A DNA stretch of 64,000 nucleotides from Ianthella basta (Eukaryota; Porifera; Demospongiae; Verongiida; Ianthellidae), in assembly GCA_964019415.1 (NCBI GenBank), contig OZ025881.1, positions 231,201-295,200 on the forward strand, given 5' to 3'. The translations under genes were made by a program, and so were the position numbers. Shown one piece after another: positions 12,301 through 29,108 of the stretch. How positions within the stretch are numbered: position 1 is the first letter of the stretch; each line of letters opens with the position of its first letter. The notes beneath the pieces were generated by a model, which made no database searches, had not been told where the DNA came from, and saw nothing but the letters and a program-made list of their open reading frames with translations.

Positions 12301-15300
12301 GGAGCTTTGTGAAGCGCAAGTGGCTCCACTCAGGGAAAGACCAGGAGGATGCAGTGACACCAGTGAATGTGAGGGACTGAAGTAGCTGCCAAATGGGGGA
12401 ATTCCCCTTACCTGTGCCGGTGTTGGTTAGGTTCACATGGTTTGTCCTACTTGTCTGTGTAGTTTGGGAATGAGGACCGTCTCTGTGATGCTGTGATGGC
12501 TCTGGCCATCTGCCACAACGTCACACCAATCAATGAAAATGACCATGTTGAGCCCTCAGAGCAGCCTCTGGAGCAGAGGGTTGCTGGCACTAGCGATGGA
12601 GAAGAGACAGTCTTCAGCAGAGAGCAGGAAGAGGCTGATGGGACAATGGCAGGCCAGATCTCCTATCAAGCATCCAGCCCAGATGAGGTTTGTTTTAGGT
12701 TCACAGCATCTGTTGTGTCTTGGCTGGTGCGATGGCATTGTTGACCATGGTGGCCATCTTTAAGGTTGCCTTGGTAACCTGGACAGAGCTGGTAGGTGTG
12801 ACCCTTGTCTCCCGAGAGCTGACTGAGATGGAGATACACGCCCCCTGCCACACCCACTTCAAGTACTCCATCCTGCAAGTGTTTCCATTCACATCAGAAC
12901 GCAAACGAATGGGCATCATTGTTAAGGTGACAGGTGCATGTGGGGTGAGGGTGTGGGGGTGAGGGGGTGGGGGTAGGTGTGAAAGGTGTGGGCTGTGGCT
13001 GGAAGCAGATATGAGAGGATTAACGTGTTAACCAGAGTGCTGTTAGCGAAGGTGGTAGGTGCTGTGTCTGGTTGTCCTCTGCAGGACCTGACTAGTGGCA
13101 CTCTGTGCTTGTACATGAAAGGAGCGGACAGTGTGATGAGTGGGTTGGTCCACTACTCGGACTGGCTAGAGGAAGAGGTGAGAAAGGAAGGCAGCTAGCA
13201 TGACAGGGAAGAGTTGACAGTTATTGGGACAAGGAAGGGGCAGACAGATTGTGCCTGTGCTACCTGTCTCCCTTCTTCCTCACTAGTGTGGTAATCTAGC
13301 TCGAGAAGGCCTCCGGATCCTTGTTGTGGGGAAGAAGGTCCTGTCTCAAGCAGAATATGATGACTTTGAGGTACCCGCTCCGTCCTAGCTGCTTGCAGAA
13401 GGCATGTGTAGTGACCTCGGTGTGTTTGTATGCCTACTGCACTCCAGGCAAGGTACAACAGAGCAAAGTTGACTGTGGAGAACAGAGCGGAGCAGGTGAG
13501 GTGGGGGGACACCACTTGGGGCAATGCCTACAATATCCCATGCAAGAACTACTCACAAGCAGCGTTGGTGTGTGGTGTGAATGTAATGCATAGTGTGTGT
13601 GCTGTACAATACGTAGTGTGTGGTGTGTGCTGTACAATACGTAGTGTGTGGTGTGTGCTGTACAATACGCAGTGTGTGGTGTGTGTTGTACAATACGCAG
13701 TGTGTGGTGTGTGCTGTACAATACGTAGTGTGTGGTGTGTGCTGTACAATACGTAGTGTGTGGTGTGTGCTGTACAATACGTAGTGTGTGGTGTGTGCTG
13801 TACAATACGTAGTGTGTGGTGTGTGCTGTACAATACGTAGTGTGTGGTGTGTGCTGTACAATACGTAGTGTGTGGTGTGTGCTGTACAATACGTAGTGTG
13901 TGGTGTGTGCTGTACAATACGCAGTGTGTGGTGTGTGCTGTACAATACGTAGTGTGTGGTGTGTGCTGTACAATACGCAGTGTGTGGTGTGTGCTGTACA
14001 ATACGTAGTGTGTGGTGTGTGCTGTACAATACGTAGTGTGTGGTGTGTGCTGTACAATACGTAGTGTGTGGTGTGTGCTGTACAATACGCAGTGTGTGGT
14101 GTGTGCTGTACAATACGTAGTGTGTGGTGTGTGCTGTACAATACGCAGTGTGTGGTGTGTGCTGTACAATACGTAGTGTGTGGTGTGTGCTGTACAATAC
14201 GTAGTGTGTGGTGTGTGCTGTACAATACGCAGTGTGTGGTGTGTGCTGTACAATACGTAGTGTGTGGTGTGTGCTGTACAATACGCAGTGTGTGGTGTGT
14301 GCTGTACAATACGTAGTGTGTGGTGTGTGCTGTACAATACGTAGTGTGTGGTGTGTGCTGTACAATACGCAGTGTGTGGTGTGTGCTGTACAATACGTAG
14401 TGTGTGGTGTGTGCTGTACAATACGCAGTGTGTGGTGTGTGCTGTACAATACGTAGTGTGTGGTGTGTGCTGTACAATACGTAGTGTGTGGTGTGTGCTG
14501 TACAATACGCAGTGTGTGGTGTGTGCTGTACAATACGTAGTGTGTGGTGTGTGTTGTACAATACGCAGTGTGTGGTGTGTGCTGTACAATACGTAGTGTG
14601 TGGTGTGTGTTGTACAATACGTAGTGTGTGGTGTGTGCTGTACAATACGTAGTGTGTGGTGTGTGCTGTACAATACGCAGTGTGTGGTGTGTGCTGTACA
14701 ATACGCAGTGTGTGGTGTGTGCTGTACAATACGCAGTGTGTGGTGTGTGCTGTACAATACGTAGTGTGTGGTGTGTGTTGTACAATACGCAGTGTGTGGT
14801 GTGTGCTGTACAATACGCAGTGTGTGGTGTGTGCTGTACAATACGTAGTGTGTGGTGTGTGCTGTACAATACGTAGTGTGTGGTGTGTGCTGTACAATAC
14901 GCAGTGTGTGGTGTGTGCTGTACAATACGTAGTGTGTGGTGTGTGCTGTACAATACGTAGTGTGTGGTGTGTGCTGTACAATACGCAGTGTGTGGTGTGT
15001 GCTGTACAATACGTAGTGTGTGGTGTGTGCTGTACAATACGCAGTGTGTGGTGTGTGCTGTACAATACGCAGTGTGTGGTGTGTGCTGTACAATACGCAG
15101 TGTGTGGTGTGTGCTGTACAATACGTAGTGTGTGGTGTGTGCTGTACAATACGTAGTGTGTGGTGTGTGCTGTACAATACGTAGTGTGTGGTGTGTGTTG
15201 TACAATACGTAGTGTGTGGTGTGTGCTGTACAATACGTAGTGTGTGGTGTGTGCTGTACAATACGTAGTGTGTGGTGTGTGCTGTACAATACGCAGTGTG

Positions 15301-16354
15301 TGGTGTGTGCTGTACAATACGTAGTGTGTGGTGTGTGCTGTACAATACGTAGTGTGTGGTGTGTGCTGTACAATACGAAGTGTGTGGTGTGTGCTGTACA
15401 ATACGTAGTGTGTGGTGTGTGCTGTACAATACACGCCTACTGTAGGTTGCAGCAGTGTTGGAGTCACTGGAGCATGGTCTGCAGCTGCTGTGTGTCACTG
15501 GAGTGGAGGACCAGCTGCAGGTGTGCACATGTGTGTGTGTGGGCTGCTGGTCATGTGACTGTCACATGACATGTAAGTACTGCTGTTTTGCAGGAAGATG
15601 TGAGACCAACGTTGGAGATGCTGAGGAATGCTGCCATCAAGGTAACTGATAGGATACTGTAGTAGCCCTTAATTTGTGATGGATGTGCAATCCATTTTGC
15701 ACATAGAATTAGTGGGCTGCATCCAGGCATTGTGGCTTGTCTCTGGAAAAGTGAATGTGTAGCCAAGTGCCGTGACAGCATCCTGCCTCACTTGTATCCT
15801 GGTTTCATTCCTGTGTTAGTCTACTGGTGCTCAGGTTGGCCCCATTGTACTAGTGGATTGGGTGGATGTGTGTTGTGTGATGTTGATAATGTGGTAGAGG
15901 CTCATGCTACGTTGTCTAGCAGGTTTATGAGGCGTTGATGAGCATTCACGTAGCTAAAAAGGAAAGTTCAAGTAAAACGTTTCGACCACGAGGGTCTTCA
16001 TCAGTTACAAAACTCCAGAAAACAGTTTTGTAACTGATGAAGACCCTCGTGGTCGAAACGTTTTACTTGAACTTTCCTTTTTAGCTACGTGAATGCTCAT
16101 CAACGCCTCATAAACTTGTGTGATGTGTTGTGTGTGATGGTTGTTGTGTGTTGTAGGTGTGGATGCTGACTGGGGACAAGCTTGAGACGGCAGTCAGTAT
16201 TGCCCGGAGCTCACAGCTAGTCGGCAGGCACCAGACCATGCACTTGTTCACACAGGTGTGGTGTGTGTGTGTGTGGTGTGTGTGTGTGGTGTGTGTGTGT
16301 GTGGTGTGTGTGGGTGTGGTGTGTGATGGTTGTTGTGTGTGTATGTGTGTGTGT

Positions 16355-16390
<36 letters not shown>

Positions 16391-19300
16391 GTATGAATGT
16401 GTTAGGCATGCACTATACATACGTGTGTGTGAGTGGAGTGTGATGGTGAGTTAGTGTGGGAGGACGCTGCTTACACTGTCCCTGCCTGTGACAGGTGAGG
16501 ACAAGGAGTGAGGCTCACGATCAACTTGCTCACTTACGGAGGAAGGGAGAGGATAAGGTCCTTGTGATCTCAGGGGCAAGCCTGGAGGTGAGCAGCTGCC
16601 CTCCTCCCACATTCGCACAGGGTCACTTGGTACTACTCTCCCCACCCTCTGCCACACCCCCTGCCACTCCCCCCTCCCCCAGGTCTGTCTCACCCACTAC
16701 CGGTCTGAGTTCATCAAGCTGGCTCGGCAGTGCCCCTCAGTGGTGTGCTGCCGTTGCTCACCAACGCACAAGGCACAGATAGTGAATCTCATTAAGGCCT
16801 ACACCAGACAGCCGACGTGTGCAGTCGGTAAGTTGTGGGTGGGACAACAGGACATTTCAGCCCCGGAGGCCTTCCTCAGCTGTTAGACTGGACGAGTCTA
16901 ATGGCTGAAGAAGGTCTGTGTGGCCTCTATACTATTCAAAACTGCTCAAATATTCCCCCAATTCAAGTTCCATATCGTAGCGATGAGCCTCTGCATTATT
17001 AGATCCATAGTAATGCAATAGCTGATATGAGTCCAAAACTCAAAACATTTTAATACATTTCCATAGTGTATTGTTATGTATAAAGGGTGTGTAGTGTGTG
17101 ACTATTTATACAGGTTATACACACCTACTGTAGTTACAGTGAATGATAGTACACAACCAATGAAGTACACACATATGCCCTGGGTCACTGTACATTGCAG
17201 CAGTAGACTCTGCTGCTGCCAAAGTCAGCCCCAGCCATGAACCTCCCAGAGGGACACACCACCGTGGGGGTGTAGTAGGACTCCCAGATGCGCACTCCCC
17301 GAACCCAGTTACAGCTGCCCGCTGCCTGTGTCAGGCTAACTCCTGACTCTCCCTTCACACCGGCTGGACCGCGTGGCCCTGACACGCCTTGCCTGCCCTG
17401 TTGCCCAACTTGGCCTCTCTGTCCTTTGGGTCCAGGAGGACCTGGCGGCCCTTTAACTCCTGTTGGACCTCTGGCCCCAACAGACCCCTTCTCACCAATG
17501 TCTCCTTTGCTACCCTTCGGTCCAATGGGCCCTATCTCCCCTTTCTGCCCCTTCACACCTTGCTCCCCTTGTATCCCTCTGCTTCCCTTGTCTCCTTTGA
17601 AGCCTCTCTCTCCCTTGAAGCCCTTCTCTCCCTTGGGACCCTGCTCACCTTCATCTCCTTTCTGCCCCTGGGGACCGACTGGAGCGAGGCAGTCCTTACC
17701 AATTGTGGAGGTGTTGGAGCAGTTCATCAGTGTCCGAAGGTTGCTGGTGATGTAGGCTGTGATTGTAGCCTCAATCTGGTTACCCTGCCGCCGCATCCTG
17801 CCAGCGTGCTCTCTCCACGTGACACCTGTTGTGGCCAGATCATCACTCAACCCTGTACTGGGCTTCTCTGTCCCCAGCCCATCTGGTCCTCTCGTGCTGT
17901 CACACCCACAGCTACTCTGAAGGAGGGTCTGTGTTCCTTGGACCTGAGACAGCTGAAGACTCATTCTCAGGACCACACAGCCCAGACAGAGGCTGAGCAG
18001 GAGGGAGAATGCACTGACACCAACCCACAGCCACTCTCTCAAGCTCTTCTTCTCCATTTTACTTGTGGCTTAGTGTAGGAGTGAATATCATTTTCCAAGT
18101 GTTATCACAAGAGTTCCTTGTTATCACAGATGCGTGTAATCGTGTTAGTTGTCACACAAGGCTGCTATGCTGTGTTCTATATTCGTATTTCATGTGTGAT
18201 GTGTTTGAGGAGAAGCCTACCAATTGGTTGCCAGTAGCAACAACATTCTTGTGATGTTTCCTGTTATGGGCATGTTGTTGCGTTGTTGCAGGTGATGGTG
18301 GAAATGACGTCAGTATGATACAAGCTGCCAATGTCGGGATAGGCATCGAGGGGAAGGTGTGTTTGCAGAGGGTGGTACATACAGTATATGTAGTGGTTTG
18401 TAGTGAGGTGTGCTGTATGCGGTGTGTAGTGATGTGTGGTGGTGTGTAGTGAGGTGTGCTGTATGGTGGTGTGTAGTGAGGTGTAGTGGTTTGTAGTGAG
18501 GTGTGGTGGTGTGTAGTGAGGTGTGCTGTATGGTGGTGTGTAGTGATGTGTGGTGGTTTGTAGTGAGGTGTGGTGGTGTGTAGTGAGGTGTGCTGTATGG
18601 TGGTGTGTAGTGATGTGTAGTGGTTTGTAGTGGTTTGTAGTGGTGTGTAGTGAAAGGTGTGAATGTTGTGAGGTGTGTAGTGAAAGGTGTGAATGTTGTG
18701 AGGTGTGTAGTGGTGTACTGTACATGTGAAGTGTTGTACAATGAAATGTTCTGTGTGTGTGTGACCAGGAGGGAAAGCAAGCGTCACTGGCAGCAGACTT
18801 CTCCATTGCAAAGTTCAAACATATTGGGCGTCTCCTCATGTGGCATGGGAGGAACAGGTACCACGCCCACCCTGCCCCGCCCCCCCCATGGGAGGGCTAG
18901 ATGTTACACTCCATATACATGTGCTGTTTCCCACTACCACAGCTACAAGAGGTCGGCCTCACTGAGTCAGTTTGTAATTCACAGAGGTCTCATCATCACA
19001 ACCATGCAGGTGGGAGGGGAGGGGAGGGGAGAGGGAGGGAGGGGCAGAGGGAGGGGATGGGCTTAGTGAGAGTGCGCTAATGGTTGTCACCTGTCCTCCC
19101 CAGGTGGTATTTTCAGTTGTGTTTTACTTTGCTGCCGTGGCCCTGTACGAGGGAATACTAATGGTTGGGTGAGTGAGGGGGACACTTGGGCTGCAGGTGG
19201 GACAGTGAGTGGCCACCCTAATGTAAGCTGCATTTTCACCCCCTGCCCCACCCCCTGCCCCGCCCCCTGCCCCACCCCCTGCCCCGCCCCTCCCACCAGC

Positions 19301-20520
19301 TATGCGACTGTGTACACCATGGCTCCAGTGTTCTCCCTTGTGCTGGATGAGGATGTCACTCCCGAGGACGCATTGGATTTCCCTGAACTCTATAAAGACC
19401 TCATGAAGGTGTGGGGTGGGGTAGGGTGGGGTGGAGTGGGTGAGTGTGACAGTGTGATTGTTGTGCTCTTCCCTTGTACTCTTGTTCCAGGGAAGATCTC
19501 TGTCCTTCAAAACGTTCTTTTTATGGATTTTAATTAGTATTTATCAAGGTAATACCCACCCCCTCATCCCACCACCCCTCCCCTCCCCTCACTCCACCAC
19601 CCCTCCCTTCACCCCACTCCATTCCTCCCCTCACCCCACTCCATCCCTCCCCTCACCCCACTCCACCCACCCCCTCAACCCACTCCATACACCCCCTCAC
19701 CACTCCATCCCTCCCCTCACCCCACTCCACCCATGCCCTCACCCCACCACCCCTCACCTCACCCCACTCCACCCTCCCTCATCCTTCCCACCACTCTACT
19801 ACAGGCAGTATTATCATGTATGGATCCTTTCTTCTCCTCCACGACGAGTTCCTCCACGTGGTGGCCATCACCTTCACTGCACTGGTGGTCACTGAGCTGG
19901 TGATGGTAGGACTCACCATTCGCACCTGGCACTGGCTGATGGTGGTCGCTGAGCTAGGAAGCATTGCCATCTACATTGCTTCCCTGGGCATCCTCACACA
20001 GTACTTCGGTGAGGCCGTCTGGCGGTGTCTGCCACTGTGGCTAGTGCAGCAGCCTGAGAGAGCACTTTGGGCTGTTCTGGGCACTCACCAGTATATACGT
20101 ATAGATTGGGTGGTTATTGCACCTCCCAATATGTCCACTCTTCTCCCTCACATTCACTTCCACACTTTCCCCCTCCTCTCAACCTCTTCCCTCCTCCCCA
20201 CTCTACCCAACTCTCCCTCATTCCTTCCCACTCCCCCCTCTACCCCAACTCCCACTCTGTCTACTTCCCTCCCTCCTGCTCACCTCTCACTCCCTCCTAC
20301 TCCCCACCCCACCCCCTCCTCCCCTACTCTTTTCTTAGATCCACAGTTTCTCCTGACATTTGGCTTTGCTTGGAAGACCCTTCTGGTGACCTGCCTCAGC
20401 TGCCTCCCTCTGGTGATCATGAAGGTGGTCCATCGACGCTGTGCCCCTCCCAGCTACAGCAAGCTGGCCAGGAAGAACTCAATGTTTAGGAACTGCAAAT
20501 TTTGGAAGTGTCGAGTATAA
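3344..20520 (+). CDS. ATP9: ATP9-type P4-ATPase (phospholipid flippase family)
   Basis: Multi-pass P-type ATPase of the type IV subfamily. Relatives act in trans-Golgi and endosomal membranes, and ATP9 proteins are known to work without a CDC50 partner. Coding exons: 3344-3525, 5548-5623, 5685-5759, 5895-6008, 6108-6216, 6296-6354, 6433-6484, 6560-6654, 6799-6879, 7275-7356, 7427-7503, 7575-7664, 8052-8122, 11469-11634, 11978-12034, 12282-12368, 12463-12687, 12765-12926, 13085-13177, 13287-13370, 13448-13495, 15446-15520, 15594-15641, 16157-16255, 16495-16587, 16683-16827, 18292-18356, 18769-18857, 18943-19009, 19104-19168, 19300-19408, 19491-19548, 19805-20008, 20339-20520. All join in phase to 1127 aa, close to vertebrate ATP9A/B. 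Seen: actuator DGET at 233-236, PISL before the catalytic loop, DKTGT with phospho-acceptor Asp433, nucleotide-binding KGAD at 632-635, hinge GDGGND at 849-854, and the C-terminal membrane block. Exon 1 carries the acidic N-terminus and SRPRAGC motif typical of ATP9. Exon 18 uses a weak AAG acceptor. All catalytic motifs are intact. Confidence 0.93.
3548..4240. repeat. 21-bp minisatellite in ATP9 intron 1
   Basis: Tandem units of about 21 bp built on CAGTGCACCGTGCCCACCCT, with some 18-20 bp variants and C/T substitutions, about 33 copies. It lies in the first coding intron (3526-5547). The His/Pro-rich open frames here are products of the repeat. The rest of the intron shows no gene. Confidence 0.95.
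6893..7247. repeat. 15-bp minisatellite in ATP9 intron 9
   Basis: About 23 units of CTCCACCTCACNTCA with substitutions mostly at one position. It fills most of the intron between exons 6799-6879 and 7275-7356. Confidence 0.95.
7676..8032. repeat. 47-bp minisatellite in ATP9 intron 12
   Basis: About 7.5 nearly identical 47-bp pyrimidine-rich units, each containing an ACCACCACCAG block. They lie between the exons ending at 7664 and starting at 8052. Confidence 0.93.
8395..11395. repeat. 3-kb 12-bp C-rich minisatellite in ATP9 intron 13
   Basis: About 250 copies of CCTGTCCCCCCA or CCTGTCCCCCCT with scattered variants. The left end shows a higher-order unit of about 120 bp repeated several times (8520-9150). 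The array occupies almost the whole intron 8123-11468. Long Pro-rich frames of over 1000 codons on the plus strand and Gly-rich frames on the minus strand follow from a 12-bp unit without stop codons. They are not genes. Confidence 0.97.
11640..11890. repeat. Imperfect GGTGGTGAGGTGGGG-type repeat in ATP9 intron 14
   Basis: G-rich degenerate tandem repeat of roughly 10-19 bp units, directly after the donor at 11635. Confidence 0.8.
13592..15435. repeat. 28-bp minisatellite in ATP9 intron 21
   Basis: About 66 units of exactly 28 bp containing GTACAATACGTAGTGTGTGG, with one common C/T variant position (GTAG or GCAG). It occupies the intron 13496-15445. The frames of about 600 codons on both strands are repeat artefacts. 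Confidence 0.97.
15923..16115. repeat. Perfect 92-bp inverted repeat (foldback) in ATP9 intron 23
   Basis: Left arm 15923-16014 and right arm 16024-16115 are exact reverse complements over 92 bp, separated by 9 bases (16015-16023). Each arm, read outward from the centre, contains CTGATGAAGACC, a 5-base loop, GGTC and GAAACG. This resembles the conserved core of a hammerhead ribozyme, such as those found with Penelope-like retroelements. No target-site duplication and no protein-coding remnant was found. The RNA would fold into a very long hairpin. Confidence 0.95.
16258..16392. repeat. GT microsatellite in ATP9 intron 24
   Basis: Interrupted (GT)n tract directly after the donor at 16256. Confidence 0.9.
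16851..16932. repeat. Imperfect inverted repeat with CTGANGAAGG motif in ATP9 intron 26
   Basis: Arms at about 16851-16889 and 16895-16932 are imperfect reverse complements. Each arm read outward gives CTGA, GAAGG, a short loop and a pairing GG-rich strand. The left arm read on the minus strand continues into GCTGAAATG. This is the same organisation as the perfect palindrome at 15923-16115, but diverged. Confidence 0.6.
17185..18057 (-). CDS. Short transmembrane collagen, nested antisense in an ATP9 intron
   Basis: Intronless 290-aa frame inside the flippase intron 16828-18291 on the opposite strand. A basic N-terminus is followed by a hydrophobic segment at about 12-32, which predicts a type II membrane protein (N-terminus inside) or an uncleaved signal anchor. 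A linker with a possible N-glycosylation site (Asn-Cys-Ser) and several cysteines comes next. Then come about 37 uninterrupted Gly-X-Y triplets, about residues 127-239, rich in Lys, Glu and Pro and including GPPGPPG. The C-terminal 50 residues are non-collagenous with four Cys, two of them adjacent near the end. The likely role is a trimeric cell-surface or shed extracellular-matrix collagen. It lacks the fibrillar C-propeptide and is far shorter than fibrillar collagens. A short sponge-type or transmembrane collagen fits best. Confidence 0.85.
   Translation of the reverse strand: MEKKSLREWLWVGVSAFSLLLSLCLGCVVLRMSLQLSQVQGTQTLLQSSCGCDSTRGPDGLGTEKPSTGLSDDLATTGVTWREHAGRMRRQGNQIEATITAYITSNLRTLMNCSNTSTIGKDCLAPVGPQGQKGDEGEQGPKGEKGFKGERGFKGDKGSRGIQGEQGVKGQKGEIGPIGPKGSKGDIGEKGSVGARGPTGVKGPPGPPGPKGQRGQVGQQGRQGVSGPRGPAGVKGESGVSLTQAAGSCNWVRGVRIWESYYTPTVVCPSGRFMAGADFGSSRVYCCNVQ
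18362..18715. repeat. Degenerate GTAGTGAGGTGTG repeat in ATP9 intron 27
   Basis: Complex tandem repeat of about 15-60 bp units built from GTGTAGTG, GAGGTGTG and GTTTGTAGTG. It spans most of the intron 18357-18768. Confidence 0.85.
19552..19795. repeat. Pyrimidine-rich CCCCTCACCCCACTCCA repeat in ATP9 intron 32
   Basis: Degenerate tandem repeat filling the intron between the exons ending at 19548 and starting at 19805. Confidence 0.8.
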
Positions 20521-21315
20521 TAGAATTCCTTGTTTCCATTGTCCCTTTTACACTTGTACGTCTTCTCTCCTTGTTTATTTACACTTCAGCACTCAAGTGG
20601 ACTAGGGGATTCAATTAGCAATTCAGACTTTGTCATGTTAACTTGCCCAATGATCACATGTGTGCTGAATACACCAGTGTGTGTGTGCATGGGGACCCTT
20701 CCCACTTCTCCCAACATAATCGGAATTCAAGATGGATGCTAATCGCTTGAAACACACCGTCAAGTTGCATGCCGTGTTGCATGAGGAGAAACACACGCAC
20801 ATATTTATGCACTGTACCCAGGAAGTCACCTCCCTTTATGGCTTGTATTAACGATATTCATTGCACAGGTGATCTTAGGTTCCTCCTCCACTCCCTCCTG
20901 TTCAGACGAGCAGACGACCCCTGGGTCGAGCTGGGAGCGAACCGTTGTAATTGTTTCGCGTGGAGCTAGCTGGTGATAGCTGCTGGACCGCGCGTACCAT
21001 TGGAGGAGTCACTGGTCTCTTCGTTCGTCGGAGGGCTGCGGGATCGTCCAGCGCACTGTTGATCGTGGGCTGCGCTGTTGTGGACTCGGTGGAGCAGTCT
21101 GTCCGGTCTTGTCCGGTGTAGAGCTAGTAGGGGCTCGGTGTTCCGTCCACTGGAGGTATGTTGTGTAACATCATTAGCGAGGTCGTTTGAAGCCCAGTGC
21201 TCCCTAGCCATAGGGCCTTTTAAGTCCGTGCGAATCAGCTGACGCTGCACTGCAGGAAGCCCGTGAACCCCGTCCAGTACTCTCCCCTGCCTTCTTTGCA
21301 GGTTAGACGAGACAG
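20521..21315. other. Intergenic region between ATP9 and the receptor kinase
   Basis: 3' end of the flippase and upstream region of the receptor gene. No AATAAA was found close to the flippase stop. The right part is GC-rich, as expected for a promoter or leader. No gene was recognised. Confidence 0.4.
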
Positions 21316-28388
<7,073 letters not shown>

Positions 28389-28618
28389 TGGTACTTTCTG
28401 GTTAAATGAATTTCTCTATTAATTTTGACTGCAATACAGGTAGTTTGTTCCTACAAGCACACATGCACATTTTGCTGTTACCCTCGCTTATAACATGCCA
28501 GTTGCAAACTATTCACTTCTCATGTTTATATTCTGCTTGTACTGTTCGCATGATATCCTAATGGGCTTGTTTTGTAGTATCAAGTTCAATAATTACTACC
28601 GGTCAGCTGATCAGCTGA

Positions 28619-28692
28619 TTTGGCGCCAAACCGTGGGAACTGACGCGCCCGTACACCTTATATGGCTGTGGGATACAGCGGGACTTTGGCGC
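28619..28692 (+). promoter_or_regulatory. Two E2F-type sites upstream of the pocket-protein gene
   Basis: TTTGGCGCCAAA at 28619-28630 is a perfect palindromic E2F consensus, and TTTGGCGC recurs at 28685-28692. Both lie about 420-490 bases upstream of the ATG and just upstream of a likely untranslated exon that ends at 28881 (donor GTAAGA) and splices to 29107. Known pocket-protein promoters are E2F-regulated, so feedback control is a reasonable inference. Confidence 0.65.
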
Positions 28693-28881
28693 ACAACTTC
28701 TGACTGCTGGGCGGTTGACGTCGAGAAGACGATCGTGTTATAGCCGGCAGTGAAGGCAAGCGCGAGCCTCTGCTGTACCGTGGGACGAAGCGCTGTTGGG
28801 GCAGCCGCGGTGTGTCTCTTCAGAAAGTCTAGTTTTGTTGTTGTGTCTTGTTCCGCGCGATCTTGGCTCAGCATCAGCAAA

Positions 28882-29106
28882 GTAAGAAGCAGTGATCGCA
28901 GGGAGGGTGATGTGATATGTCTTATGGTCTTTCTCACTGGACGAGTGAAGGCGCGTTTCTTCTGTGTTGCATGCAAGCGGAAGTGCGCCATTGTGTGTGC
29001 GGTCATGAGTGCATATGTGCTTCTGCTTCGTGTGGCATTGGATTAACATTAAAGGGTATCTTGTGTTGAGATGCTTCGAGCGTGTACGTGTGTTTGTCTC
29101 TTGTAG
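28882..29106 (+). other. Probable intron in the 5' untranslated region
   Basis: Donor AAA/GTAAGA at 28881/28882 and acceptor CTTGTAG just before 29107, two bases ahead of the start codon. This would put a non-coding first exon next to the E2F sites. Confidence 0.5.
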
Positions 29107-29108
29107 AG

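Noticed and set aside
13434-15528. Frames of about 600-680 codons rich in His and Thr on the minus strand
   Set aside because: The 28-bp repeat yields open frames in all three phases. No start context, no family, and it lies inside an intron.
17288-18078. Plus-strand Pro/Leu-rich frames
   Set aside because: Reverse complement of the collagen triplets.
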